A DNA stretch of 64,000 bases from Pseudoponticoccus marisrubri. GTDB taxonomy: Bacteria > Pseudomonadota > Alphaproteobacteria > Rhodobacterales > Rhodobacteraceae. Each line of letters opens with the position of its first letter. Positions within the stretch are counted from its first letter, which is position 1. Shown in pieces: positions 17,320 through 25,484 of the stretch. Where the stretch lies: assembly GCF_001482405.1 (NCBI RefSeq), contig NZ_LPXO01000001.1, positions 248,001 through 312,000 on the forward strand, read 5' to 3'. The notes below the pieces were generated by a model. It saw nothing but the letters and a program-made list of their open reading frames with translations, made no database searches and was not told the DNA's origin. The position numbers and the translations under genes were made by a program.

Positions 17320-18738
17320 ATGACCCTCTCGATTCCCTTCGACAACAGCTATGCGCGCCTGCCCGACGGCTTCTTTGCCCGGCAGGGGCCCACGCCCGTC
17401 CGCGCGCCCGAGCTGATCGCCTTCAACCACGACCTTGCCCGGCTCATGGGCATCGACGGCGCCGACGATCCGCGGCTGGCCGCGCTCTTTGCCGGCAACG
17501 CCCTGCCCGAGGGCGCCGAGCCCATCGCCCAGCTTTATGCCGGCCACCAGTTCGGCCAGTACAACCCCCAGCTTGGCGACGGCCGCGCGCTGCTTCTGGG
17601 CGAGGTGGTAGGCCGCGACGGGCTGCGCCGCGACATCCAGCTCAAGGGCTCGGGGCCCACGCCCTTCTCGCGCCGGGGGGACGGGCGCGCCTGGCTGGGC
17701 CCGGTCCTGCGCGAATACGTCGTCTCCGAGGCGATGCACGCGCTTGGCATCCCCACCACCCGCGCGCTGGCCGCTGTGCGCACCGGCGAGGAGGTGATCC
17801 GCGAACGCCACCTGCCCGGCGCCGTGCTGACCCGCGTCGCCGCCAGCCATATCCGCGTCGGCACCTTCCAGGTCTTCGCCGCGCGCGACGACCGGGAGGC
17901 CCTTCAGAAGCTCTACGATTACACGGTCGAGCGGCACTACCCCGATGTCACCGACCCCGCCCAGCTGCTGGACCGCGTGATGGAACGGCAGGCGGCGCTG
18001 GTGACGCAATGGCTGTCGGTGGGCTTCATCCACGGCGTGATGAACACCGACAACTGCACCCTGTCGGGCGAGACGATCGACTATGGCCCCTGCGCCTTCA
18101 TGGACAGCTACAACCCCGAGACGGTGTTCTCCTCGATCGACCGGTTCGGGCGCTACGGCTATGCCGCGCAGGCCGACATCATCGTGTGGAACATGGCGCA
18201 GCTGGCCAGCGCGCTGGTGCCGCTGATGCCCGACGTCGATGCCGCGGTCGAGGATTTCACCACTCGGGTGCGCGCCATGGGCGACCTGATCCGGGCCGAG
18301 TGGCTGACGCGCTTTGCCGCCAAGATCGGCATCTCGACCCCGGTGGCCGAGGATTCCCGGCTGATCGGCGACCTCTTGCAGCTGATGGATGCCGGCGGGT
18401 CGGATTTCACCAACACGTTCCGGGCCCTGTCGCGCGATGCCGGCCGGGACGAGATCGCCGACCGCGCCGGGTTCGACGCCTGGGCCGCGCGCTGGCACGA
18501 ACGGATCGCGGACGAGCCCGCGCCCTTTGAGCTGATGGCGCGGGTGAACCCGGCCGTGATCCCGCGCAACCACCGGATCGAGCAGATGATCGAGGCCGCC
18601 GTAGCGGGCGACGACGCGCCCTTCCACCGGTTGCTGCAGGTGCTCTCGGACCCCTATACCGATCAGCCCGAGGCCGCGGATCTCTGCCGCCCGCCGGCCA
18701 ATTCGGAAAAGGTGCGCGCCACCTTCTGCGGCACCTGA
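17320..18738 (+). CDS. selO: Protein adenylyltransferase SelO (YdiU family)
   Basis: A 472-residue pseudokinase-fold enzyme; family members transfer AMP from ATP to Ser/Thr/Tyr of target proteins and influence the oxidative stress response. Conserved segments: [64 protein letters not shown] with the catalytic NTDN and DYGP motifs. The C terminus ends in TFCGT, keeping a cysteine near the position where eukaryotic homologues carry selenocysteine. Transcribed divergently from the CBS-domain gene. Confidence 0.93.
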   Translation: MTLSIPFDNSYARLPDGFFARQGPTPVRAPELIAFNHDLARLMGIDGADDPRLAALFAGNALPEGAEPIAQLYAGHQFGQYNPQLGDGRALLLGEVVGRDGLRRDIQLKGSGPTPFSRRGDGRAWLGPVLREYVVSEAMHALGIPTTRALAAVRTGEEVIRERHLPGAVLTRVAASHIRVGTFQVFAARDDREALQKLYDYTVERHYPDVTDPAQLLDRVMERQAALVTQWLSVGFIHGVMNTDNCTLSGETIDYGPCAFMDSYNPETVFSSIDRFGRYGYAAQADIIVWNMAQLASALVPLMPDVDAAVEDFTTRVRAMGDLIRAEWLTRFAAKIGISTPVAEDSRLIGDLLQLMDAGGSDFTNTFRALSRDAGRDEIADRAGFDAWAARWHERIADEPAPFELMARVNPAVIPRNHRIEQMIEAAVAGDDAPFHRLLQVLSDPYTDQPEAADLCRPPANSEKVRATFCGT

Positions 18739-18769
18739 CACGGGGCATGGGTGGGCCCCGCGCCCACCC

Positions 18770-19663
18770 CTAGGCGGGCGCCCGTCGCCGGCGGTTGATC
18801 AGCACGATCCCCACCGCCACCAGCGCCAGCGCGCCCAGCAGGCCCGGGCCCACCGGCTCGGACAGCAGCGCCCAGCCGAAGCCCACCGCCAGCACTGGCG
18901 AGAGAAAGCTGAAGGCGGCGATGTCCGAGGCCGGGTAGATCGCCATCAGCCGCAGCCAGAACAGGAAGCCCAGCGAGGCGACCATCACCGACTGGTAGCC
19001 CAGCCCCAGCGCATGCCACCACGTGGGCGCGCGCATCAACGAGCCGAAGAGCGGCGCCACCACGATCAGCACCACCGCCGAAACCGCCAGCTGCCAGAAC
19101 AGCTGCGCCTCGGCATTGGCCTCGGAGACGCGCGTCAGCCGCACCGTCAGCGCGATCCCCGCCCAGCAGAACGCCCCCGCCAGCGCCAGCGCATCGCCGC
19201 GCAGATCGCCCGCGGCAAGGCTGGCGGGGTCGGCCAGCGCCCATCCGACCCCCGCCATGGCCAGCGCCAGCCCCAGCGCGCGGCGCCGCGACAGCCGCTC
19301 GCCCGGCAGGGTGACATGCGCCACGATCGCCAGCCAGACCGGCATGGAATAGAACAGGATCGAGGCGCGCGACACGCTTGTCAGGTCCAGCGCGCTGAAC
19401 AGGAACAGGAATTCGAAGCTGAAGAGCAGGCCCAGCAGCAGCCCCGACCACAAGGTCCGGCGCAGCATGGTGGGCCGCCGCCCGGTGACCAGCACCCAGA
19501 GCCCCAGCACCGCCAGGGCCAGCCACGAGCGCAGCCCGGCGGCAAAGACCGGCTGCAGCCCGTCATTGGTCAACTTGATCACAACCTGGTTCAGCGCCAG
19601 TACGCCGGCGAAGGTGACCATCCCGGCCGCCCCCGCCAGATCCATCTCGGTCTTGCGGTCCAT
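18770..19663 (-). CDS. EamA/DMT-superfamily transporter
   Basis: A 297-residue inner-membrane protein with about ten hydrophobic helices in two EamA-type halves. LRSWLALAVLGLWVLVTGRRP and SILFYSMPVWLAIVAHVTLPGE mark half one; FSFLSPVLAVGFGWALLSEPV marks half two. The final helix is followed by an Arg-rich cytoplasmic tail. Substrate unknown; DMT carriers typically export metabolites such as amino acids. It is convergent with selO (31-bp gap) and divergent from the DUF533 gene. Confidence 0.88.
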   Translation of the reverse strand: MDRKTEMDLAGAAGMVTFAGVLALNQVVIKLTNDGLQPVFAAGLRSWLALAVLGLWVLVTGRRPTMLRRTLWSGLLLGLLFSFEFLFLFSALDLTSVSRASILFYSMPVWLAIVAHVTLPGERLSRRRALGLALAMAGVGWALADPASLAAGDLRGDALALAGAFCWAGIALTVRLTRVSEANAEAQLFWQLAVSAVVLIVVAPLFGSLMRAPTWWHALGLGYQSVMVASLGFLFWLRLMAIYPASDIAAFSFLSPVLAVGFGWALLSEPVGPGLLGALALVAVGIVLINRRRRAPA

Positions 19664-19774
19664 GCCGCCATGGACACCGCCCTGCGGCCAAGGTCAATGC
19701 CTGCGCGTGCGGGGTGTGCGCGGCGCCCGAATCTGGCACTGTGGTGCGATCGCTGGACAGGGAGGGGACGCGAC

Positions 19775-20614
19775 ATGGGACTGATGGGAACGCTGGCCAA
19801 GGTCGCGATCGGCTATGCCGCGGCACGCGGGGTGGACAGGATGTCCGGTGGTGCCGGTCTGGGCGGGCTTCTGGGCGGCGGGGCGCAGCTCAAGGCGCGC
19901 GACCCCAATGCCGCGACGCAGGCGCAGATGGCGCAGCCGCTCTCGGGCCAGGTACCGGGCGGGGCCGCGAACCCCATGCAGGGCATGCTGGACATGGCGC
20001 GGCAGAGCACGGCCGGGCTGGGCGCCGGCGCGCCCATGGCGACGCTGCTGGAAAAGCTGCAGGCCGGCGGGATCGACCTGTCGCACCTGGCCGGGCGTAC
20101 CCCGGGCGGCGCGGGCTCGGGCGGGCTGCTGTCGCAGCTGGGCTCCGGCGGCACCGGCATGGCCGGGCTCTTCGCGGCCCTCGGCGGCGCGGCGGCGCAG
20201 GCGCAGGGTGACGGCGTGGCCCGGGCGCTCGACGCGGTCGATACCGGCGACAGCGCGGCCGAGGAAGCCGCCGCGCTGATGCTGCGCGCCATGATCCAGG
20301 CCGCCCGCGCGGATGGCGAGATCGACGCGGCCGAGCGGGCCCGCATCCTCGAGACCGTGGGCGCCGATGCGGATGCCGAGGACCGCGCCTTTGTCGAGGC
20401 GCAGATGGCCGCCCCGCTCGATCCCGAAGCGCTGGCCGCCGACACGCCCGAGGCGCAGCGCATGCAGGTCTATTCCGCCTCGCTGATGACGATCCGCGTC
20501 GATACCGAGGCCGAGGCGCAGTATCTCGACCGGCTGGCCCGCGCGCTGTCGCTGGACGAGCCCACGGTCAACGCGCTGCACATGCAGATGGGCCTGCAGC
20601 CGCTCTACGCCTGA
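19775..20614 (+). CDS. DUF533/TerB-like protein
   Basis: A 279-residue protein. The N-terminal half is Gly/Ala/Gln-rich and low-complexity (GLGGLLGGGAQLKARDP; about residues 1-150). The C-terminal 130 residues form an acidic helical TerB-like domain (LMLRAMIQAARADGEIDAAERARILETVG), with the DGEID pattern that in the TerB family can bind divalent metal. GGAGGGG upstream of ATG 19775 supports the start; a second Met three codons on is possible. The EamA transporter starts 4 nt after its stop, so the two are likely cotranscribed. Function unknown. Confidence 0.82.
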   Translation: MGLMGTLAKVAIGYAAARGVDRMSGGAGLGGLLGGGAQLKARDPNAATQAQMAQPLSGQVPGGAANPMQGMLDMARQSTAGLGAGAPMATLLEKLQAGGIDLSHLAGRTPGGAGSGGLLSQLGSGGTGMAGLFAALGGAAAQAQGDGVARALDAVDTGDSAAEEAAALMLRAMIQAARADGEIDAAERARILETVGADADAEDRAFVEAQMAAPLDPEALAADTPEAQRMQVYSASLMTIRVDTEAEAQYLDRLARALSLDEPTVNALHMQMGLQPLYA

Positions 20615-20618
20615 CCCC

Positions 20619-21542
20619 ATGATGACCTTCTTCCTGCGTGGTCCCGGCCTGGCCCTGGCCGGGGCGCTGATCCTTACCCCCGATGCGCTGTTCATGCGCT
20701 GGTCCGGCATGGACGGGCTGCAGATGCTGGGCTGGCGCGGCCTGTCCATGGGCGCGGTCTTCCTGGGGATCTGGCTGCTCACCGCGCGCCAGCCGCGGCG
20801 CGACCTGGCCCGGCTCGCCGCGCCGGTGGCCTGGCTGGTGATCCTCGTGCACGCGATGAACGCGCTGCTCTTCCCGCTGGGCATCGCCAATGCCCCCGTA
20901 GCGCCGGTGCTGCTGGGCGTGGCGACCGTGCCCGTCTGGGCGGCGCTGCTGGCGCATGTGCTGCATGGCGAGCGCGCCGGTCGCGCCACATGGATCGCCA
21001 CGGCCCTGACGCTGGCGGGCATCGCCATCGCGGTGGGCGACCCCGCCCCCTCGGGCACCGAGGCGCGCGCCGCGCTGATCGGCGCGGGCTGCGGGCTGGG
21101 CGTGGCGCTGATGCTGGCGCTGAACTTCGTGACGCTGCGCCACCACCCCGACCTGCCGATCCTGCCCGCGATCGGCACCGGCGCGCTGCTGGCCGGGCTG
21201 CTGGGCTGGACCGTGACCGGCCCGGGCCAGATGGGCGATGGCGGCGTGGCCGCGATCCTCGTCACAGGGCTGGTGATCCTGCCGCTCTCGTTCTTCGCGC
21301 TCAGCCAGGGCTCGCGCCACACCAGCGCCGCCAATGTCAGCCTGCTGATGCTGCTCGAGACCGTTCTGGCGCCGCTCTGGGTCTGGCTCGGCATCGGCGA
21401 GGCGCCGCATGAGCGCGAGCTGATCGGCGGCGCCGTGGTGATCGTCACGCTGGCCGCCTACCTGTTGCATGGCCGCCCGCGCCGCCGCGCTCCGGCCTTG
21501 GCCTCGGAGCCCGCTTTGCCTAAAACGGCGCGCAACGAATGA
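20619..21542 (+). CDS. EamA/DMT-superfamily transporter
   Basis: A 307-residue polytopic membrane protein with two EamA repeats (about ten helices), e.g. LGVATVPVWAALLAHVLHGERA, and SAANVSLLMLLETVLAPLWVWLGIGEAP near the end. It starts 4 nt after the DUF533 gene stop and ends 9 nt before the Fur-family regulator, so the three probably form one transcript. Substrate unknown. Confidence 0.88.
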   Translation: MMTFFLRGPGLALAGALILTPDALFMRWSGMDGLQMLGWRGLSMGAVFLGIWLLTARQPRRDLARLAAPVAWLVILVHAMNALLFPLGIANAPVAPVLLGVATVPVWAALLAHVLHGERAGRATWIATALTLAGIAIAVGDPAPSGTEARAALIGAGCGLGVALMLALNFVTLRHHPDLPILPAIGTGALLAGLLGWTVTGPGQMGDGGVAAILVTGLVILPLSFFALSQGSRHTSAANVSLLMLLETVLAPLWVWLGIGEAPHERELIGGAVVIVTLAAYLLHGRPRRRAPALASEPALPKTARNE

Positions 21543-21551
21543 GGCCGCCCG

Positions 21552-21965
21552 ATGACCGAGACGATCGCTGACCGCTGTGCCGCGCAGGGCCTGCGCATGA
21601 CCGAGCAGCGCCGCACCATCGCCGGCGTGCTCGAGGAGTCGAGCGACCACCCCGATGTCGAGGAGCTGCATGCCCGCGCCGTGGCGCTCGACCCCAACAT
21701 CTCGATCGCCACGGTCTACCGCACCGTCAAGCTGTTCGAGGAGAACGGCATCATCGACCGGCTGGATTTCGGCGACGGCCGCGCCCGCTACGAAGATGCC
21801 GAGCGCGAGCACCACGACCACCTGATCGACCTCAGCACCGGCGAGGTGATCGAGTTCGTCGACCCCGAGATCGAGAAGCTGCAGGAACGCATCGCCGAAA
21901 AGCTGGGCTACCGGCTCAAAGGCCACCGGATGGAGCTCTACGGCCTGCCCCTCAAGAAGCGGTAA
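21552..21965 (+). CDS. fur: Fur-family metalloregulator (Fur/Mur-like)
   Basis: A 137-residue DNA-binding repressor. The winged-helix N-terminal domain contains TEQRRTIAGVL and the recognition helix NISIATVYRTVKLFEENGII. The C-terminal dimerisation domain holds the regulatory metal ligands in EREHHDHLIDLSTGEVIEF. The structural CxxC zinc sites of classical Fur are absent, as in Fur/Mur proteins of alphaproteobacteria. Rhodobacterales members respond to manganese and/or iron; which metal applies here is not visible. It is the last host gene before the integrated element. Confidence 0.88.
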   Translation: MTETIADRCAAQGLRMTEQRRTIAGVLEESSDHPDVEELHARAVALDPNISIATVYRTVKLFEENGIIDRLDFGDGRARYEDAEREHHDHLIDLSTGEVIEFVDPEIEKLQERIAEKLGYRLKGHRMELYGLPLKKR

Positions 21966-22316
21966 GCGGCCGACCGGGACAGACCATCGAAGCGCCATGC
22001 GTACACCCGGACCTGTAGGGTTTGAGCCGCGGAGATGACGAAGCCGCGATAGCAGAGATTGGCCTGCGGGGACGGGCTGACCTGAAGACTCGCGTCCTGA
22101 GCGCCATGGCTTTCCAACTGGAACCAAGGCGGAGGACCTGCGCCCTGCTCTACCGCAAGAGCCTTGGACCGGAATGACGCCATCACGCCGATCAATTCAT
22201 TCCTCGATCTTGGCGATGTGCAGCGTGCCGATCCCGCCAGCCAGCGCAAAAGGCCGCTCTAAAGGACCAATGCGACAGGATTGCAGCACGGCCGAACACC
22301 AAACATCTGTTGATGA
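21966..22316. other. Host flank without a recognised gene
   Basis: About 350 bp between the Fur-family gene and the left attachment repeat. No RNA gene or confident CDS is seen. A minus-strand frame that ends in TGA at 22197-22199 and reads ...FALAGGIGTLHIAKIEE has coding-like codon usage but no start before the attachment repeat. It may be the remnant of a gene 3' end. Confidence 0.5.
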
Positions 22317-22341
22317 AATGGTGCTGCCGGAGAGATTTGAA
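22317..22341. repeat. attL: 25-bp direct repeat at left end of element
   Basis: Exact copy of 39103-39127. It reproduces the last bases of tRNA-Thr including encoded CCA (plus-strand ATGGTGCTGCCGGAGAG and on to TTTGAA), and diverges immediately on both sides. It marks the left boundary of the integrated element. Confidence 0.93.
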
Positions 22342-22557
22342 TTCTAAACAGTTATTTTAAAACAATAGCTTACAAAGATTATTGTAACGCTGTTCAGTGC
22401 TTGATTTTGTAATGTGATTCCCTTGCGTAGGGGCGCTTTGGCGTGTTCGCACCGGGTGTACTTCGGCCAGACGCACTAGGTCGTCTGGCGAATCGGGCCG
22501 AAGTTTTGGAGTGAATGCCGGGATCGTTGTTTAGCCGGTACGTCCTGCTACCGGCGG
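22342..22557. other. Non-coding left end of element with nested inverted repeats
   Basis: An AT-rich 60 bp next to attL is followed by two overlapping hairpins. ACTTCGGCC (22460-22468) pairs with GGCCGAAGT (22496-22504), and GCCAGACG (22466-22473) pairs with CGTCTGGC (22482-22489). They share bases and are mutually exclusive. No U-tract follows on the minus strand. This could end the toxin transcript or belong to integrase-arm sites; no gene is seen. Confidence 0.55.
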
Positions 22558-23145
22558 TCAGATGTTGTCGGTTTCCGCAAGCTTGGCGTCGATCTGTGCT
22601 AGTTTCGCCAAGTGCGCCTCGTATTCCTCGGGCCTCATAAGCTCTTTCGCGGTCGGCTCTTCGACTGACGGCGCTTTCGGCGGGGCGAACAAAAGTATCT
22701 CGGCCTCTTCACGTTCCTTCAGGAACAGTGCCACGTCGCTGCGCTTGACGCTTGTGGAAAGCAGGACCGGGGCTGAATTCTCAATCCCCCTGTGGCCGCG
22801 TGCAAATTCTAACGCGGTCTGGCGGTCCAGAGTCCACGACAGCCCAGGCAATGCCTCGGCATCCGTGCCACGGTAGATAGTGAATTCTTCCGGCAGGGCA
22901 TTGAATGCCGCGCTGTCTTCGGGCCGCATAACATCATTGGTCAGGTACGGGCGCATGCGGTGGAACAGGAGGTGAAACCATCCGTGCGGGATCGCGTCAA
23001 AGCCCGTCCATTCCTCGGCGATCAACCGCCAGAACACTTTGCCAAGCGCGTCTTCCTGTCCTTTGAGAAGGGCCTCTTCGGCCCAGCTTGCGACAACGCT
23101 GGCGCGCTGTTCGGAAGGGTACAGGGTCGTGTCAGGGGTTTGCAT
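22558..23145 (-). CDS. Putative ADP-ribosyltransferase-fold toxin
   Basis: A 195-residue protein. The R-S-E triad of ADP-ribosyltransferases is recognisable: Arg92 in FTIYRGTD, Ser103 in GLSWTLDRQTALEFARG (the STS-like beta strand followed by the A..FA helix), and Glu147-x-Glu149 in EREEAEILLFAP. The N-terminal 80 residues are helical; a charged C-terminal tail follows the fold. The upstream antitoxin-like gene ends in TAA immediately before GTGATG, so translation begins at GTG 23148 or ATG 23145 and is coupled. The inferred role is a toxin that modifies a host or phage target with ADP-ribose. The target is unknown, and the assignment rests on motif reading only. Confidence 0.62.
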   Translation of the reverse strand: MQTPDTTLYPSEQRASVVASWAEEALLKGQEDALGKVFWRLIAEEWTGFDAIPHGWFHLLFHRMRPYLTNDVMRPEDSAAFNALPEEFTIYRGTDAEALPGLSWTLDRQTALEFARGHRGIENSAPVLLSTSVKRSDVALFLKEREEAEILLFAPPKAPSVEEPTAKELMRPEEYEAHLAKLAQIDAKLAETDNI

Positions 23146-23148
23146 CAC

Positions 23149-23634
23149 TTAGCCCTCAACCTGTTCTTCGCGCATCTCCTGAAACGTACCCTTGCCTTTC
23201 GCGCGTATCCACTCGCGGACATGGCCGGGGATCGCGCCGAAGGTTGCCTCAATCTGTGCCTCTACTTCGCGCCGATTAACGTCATGTATCTCGGCGTGTT
23301 CAAGCAAGGTTTCCATCACGACAGTGGCGGTAAATAGGGCGGCGCCCATGTGATACTCGGCGGGAAGTTCGGCCTCGTCATCATCTGCCACAGAGCGCGG
23401 CCAGATACCGCCGGGGGTGGCCTCAGCAAGTATATGCACGATTTCATCGCGCCTGCCGGGGGCGAGTTCTTCCAGTGCGCGCACAAGGGCGTGGTATTTG
23501 TCTTCGCTGATCATCACAACGTCGGCGGGCTGGTTGGCGGTGTCTTTCACTCGGGGTGTCCTTTGTGTCTGTTCTAGTGATTGCAGAATCTCCGATACTG
23601 GAATCCTCTGCAAGTCAAAAATTCTTGTAAGCAT
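23149..23634 (-). CDS. Phd/YefM-like antitoxin with long C-terminal extension
   Basis: A 161-residue protein. Residues about 8-58 look like the Phd/YefM fold: RIPVSEILQSL, then a basic/polar strand and ADVVMISEDKYHALVRALEEL, which match the usual IPVSEAR...VVMMSEEDY...L pattern of antitoxins that bind their own promoter. The remaining 100 residues are acidic and helical and could wrap the toxin. Coupled without a gap to the ADP-ribosyltransferase-like gene; its start overlaps the 3' end of the Rep gene by 20 nt. This gene-pair layout is the main reason for calling a toxin-antitoxin module. Confidence 0.58.
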   Translation of the reverse strand: MLTRIFDLQRIPVSEILQSLEQTQRTPRVKDTANQPADVVMISEDKYHALVRALEELAPGRRDEIVHILAEATPGGIWPRSVADDDEAELPAEYHMGAALFTATVVMETLLEHAEIHDVNRREVEAQIEATFGAIPGHVREWIRAKGKGTFQEMREEQVEG

Positions 23635-24856
23635 TTGAAAATAAATGATTAATCACTGAAGGAGGTGCCCTGGATAACCACCCGTGCGAGAGCCGGAAGC
23701 TGGTTTTTTCGCGGTCTATGCAACCAGGTTGCCGCAGGATCGCCGGAGCGGCGCTGTCATAAGGCTGAGGCGGTTGCGCGGGACGTTGGGCTGTCTGGGT
23801 GCCTGCGGCCTCCTGCGCCTTCTGTGGCGCTGTGGCCGCGTCGGGCGTTTCCAGGTCGAGCGAGTCGAGTAGCGTATCAATCTCGGCACTGGACTGTGCT
23901 TGCACCGGCAGAGGCACCACAGGCGAGGTGTCACGCGGCAGGGGATTACCGGAAGGGGTATCAGGGTCTATGTCGAGACAATGCCGCTCGCGGTGGTGCT
24001 TGGCACGCCAAGCACGGGCCAACTTGGGCGAGGTGCGGCGCCATGTCGTCAGCCTTTTGTGGCGTGCCTGGGCGATCTGGCGGACAGACTGCGAGAGGTA
24101 GATCCGGTCAGGATCGCCCTTAGCGCAATATGCGGTCCATCCGGCGCCGTCGAATATCTCCCCCAGGGAAAGCTGACGTGCTGCCGATCCCCGCTTGGTG
24201 ATGCGCCCACCGGCGGCTCGAAGTGCCTTCTTGACTTTATCACGGTCATAGTCACCGGGGAGCAACACACCGTGCGCGTGGAGTTTTCCGGTGGGCGAGG
24301 TTTCAAGCACCAGTGCGAGGGGCAGCCCGGAGAGGCCGTGTTGTCTCAGGGCGCGGTTAACACGGCGTTGCAGTGCCCGGAGCGGATCGGGTGCGGCGGC
24401 GATGCTGGTCTCAACGTCGGGGTGCAAGTTCATGGTGATCGCTGCGGCGGTCATATGGGCCTGATCGGCGGCGAGCCGGAGCTTCTGCATGGGTGTAACG
24501 TAGCGCCACTGGCCGGGGAGGCGCGCGTTGTGACTGTGACGGGCGGTGGTGCTCGGTCGGGTCGTCTGGGTGTTGGGGCTTGTGGAGGGGAGTGCGCGGT
24601 GGTTCGGTGTCGGGCTGGTGTTGTTGTCGGGTCGGTGGGTGTTGGGGTGTGTAGGTTGGGTAACTGCTGTTACTGCTGTTACTGCTGTTACTGCACAAAC
24701 GCCGCCGGCAACCGCATTTCGGCCTTGCTGTGCAAGGTTCTTGGCGTCATGCGCAGCGCTCAGGCGTGCGTCAAAACCTGCGCCTCTGTGACCGCCGAAA
24801 ATCGAAACCACAGGCGTAGAAAAGGGCTGCGTAGGGGGGCGCGAGGTGTTACACAT
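23615..24856 (-). CDS. HUH-type replication initiator-like protein
   Basis: A 413-residue protein with the two hallmarks of HUH endonucleases. His193-Ala-His195 in GKLHAHGVLL is the metal-binding HUH; Tyr243 with Lys246 in GWTAYCAKGD is the nucleophile helix. The N-terminal about 115 residues are Pro/Thr/Asn/His-rich and low-complexity, including (AVT)4 encoded by 9-bp DNA repeats. The C-terminal third is also Pro/Gln-rich. The likely role is nicking an origin to start rolling-circle replication of the excised element, as in P2 gpA-like or plasmid Rep proteins. The true start is uncertain; MQKLRLAAD about residue 123 is an alternative. Confidence 0.6.
   Translation of the reverse strand: MCNTSRPPTQPFSTPVVSIFGGHRGAGFDARLSAAHDAKNLAQQGRNAVAGGVCAVTAVTAVTAVTQPTHPNTHRPDNNTSPTPNHRALPSTSPNTQTTRPSTTARHSHNARLPGQWRYVTPMQKLRLAADQAHMTAAAITMNLHPDVETSIAAAPDPLRALQRRVNRALRQHGLSGLPLALVLETSPTGKLHAHGVLLPGDYDRDKVKKALRAAGGRITKRGSAARQLSLGEIFDGAGWTAYCAKGDPDRIYLSQSVRQIAQARHKRLTTWRRTSPKLARAWRAKHHRERHCLDIDPDTPSGNPLPRDTSPVVPLPVQAQSSAEIDTLLDSLDLETPDAATAPQKAQEAAGTQTAQRPAQPPQPYDSAAPAILRQPGCIDREKTSFRLSHGWLSRAPPSVINHLFSNAYKNF
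24661..24694. repeat. 9-bp tandem repeats (TTACTGCTG x 3.8)
   Basis: Direct repeats of TTACTGCTG within the 5' part of the Rep gene, next to a 130-bp plus-strand G/T-rich tract (24530-24660). Iteron-like in size; they may simply encode the AVT run. Confidence 0.75.
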
Positions 24857-24939
24857 ATGCCACCAGTTGATCGTTAGTATCGGTCTGAGGGCCGGGGTGC
24901 AGTTGAAGGGGCGCCCCGGCCATTTCTTGTTATAGCGGT

Positions 24940-25389
24940 TCAGTCGTCGGAGTGCTTGATCTGTGCTTCGATCAAGTCGGCGAATTCGTCGATCACGTCG
25001 GGCGCCAGTTTCTTTTCGACGCCGCCGATCTCTATCGCGACAGCACCGCCGGCGCCGCGCAAGGTGTAGCCGTGGTCAATGTTGATGAGCGGCCCTTGGC
25101 GCCCCTTTGTGGCAAGCCGCTCGCGTATGTGGCCCACAAGCGCTTGCGCCCCTTCACTTGTGAACGCGACACGCTCGCCTTCGTCAAACATGACCGAAAC
25201 GTGTTTGCCGATTTTGCGGATCTCGATTCCGGGAATCTCGTGCTCTATCACGCCAAGCTCGGCGAGGTGGGTAATCATGGCGCGGATCGCCTGAGACACG
25301 CTTGACGCCTCATAATGATCCTTGAGCCTGTCCAGTTGCAGCAGCCGCTCCTGAGGCAAAGCGATGCGAGAGTTCGGGGGTTTCACCAT
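24940..25389 (-). CDS. Ribbon-helix-helix-like regulator of the element
   Basis: A 149-residue protein. Its N-terminus (SRIALPQERLLQLDRLKDHYEASSVSQAIRAMITHLAELGV) reads as strand, helix, turn (SVSQ), helix, the layout of MetJ/Arc-type DNA-binding dimers. The C-terminal 90 residues are unassigned. GGAG nine bases before ATG 25389 supports this start; ATG 25416 lies in frame but has no Shine-Dalgarno sequence. A consensus-like promoter overlapped by two palindromes lies directly upstream, so autorepression is inferred. It probably heads a transcript that continues into Rep (83-bp gap), antitoxin and toxin. Confidence 0.65.
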   Translation of the reverse strand: MVKPPNSRIALPQERLLQLDRLKDHYEASSVSQAIRAMITHLAELGVIEHEIPGIEIRKIGKHVSVMFDEGERVAFTSEGAQALVGHIRERLATKGRQGPLINIDHGYTLRGAGGAVAIEIGGVEKKLAPDVIDEFADLIEAQIKHSDD

Positions 25390-25429
25390 GGGGGCTATCT
25401 CCAAGAATTTGTTCATTTACTTGGAGGTA

Positions 25430-25480
25430 TGCATACCATGTACATAGTATGCTGTCAACACACCATGTACATGGTGTGTT
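25430..25480 (-). promoter_or_regulatory. Promoter with two operator palindromes for the RHH-Rep module
   Basis: On the minus strand TTGACA (25453-25458) is separated by 17 bp from TATGCA (25430-25435). A perfect 24-bp palindrome (25457-25480, half site AACACACCATGT) touches the -35. An imperfect 22-bp palindrome (25431-25452, halves GCATACCATGT / ACATAGTATGC) fills the spacer. The centres are 27 bp apart and share CATGTACAT. A repressor bound here would block polymerase. Confidence 0.8.
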
Positions 25481-25484
25481 TGAT

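Noticed and set aside
21938-22249. 103-codon minus-strand open frame overlapping the Fur-family gene end
   Set aside because: Overlaps a confident gene, has no motif and no Shine-Dalgarno sequence; treated as chance.
22317-22341. Second tRNA-Thr gene at the left end
   Set aside because: Only the 3'-terminal bases are present; no anticodon arm follows. It is the att duplicate.
22460-22504. Rho-independent terminator for the toxin gene
   Set aside because: Stable alternative hairpins exist, but there is no U-tract on the minus strand; kept only as an unassigned structure.
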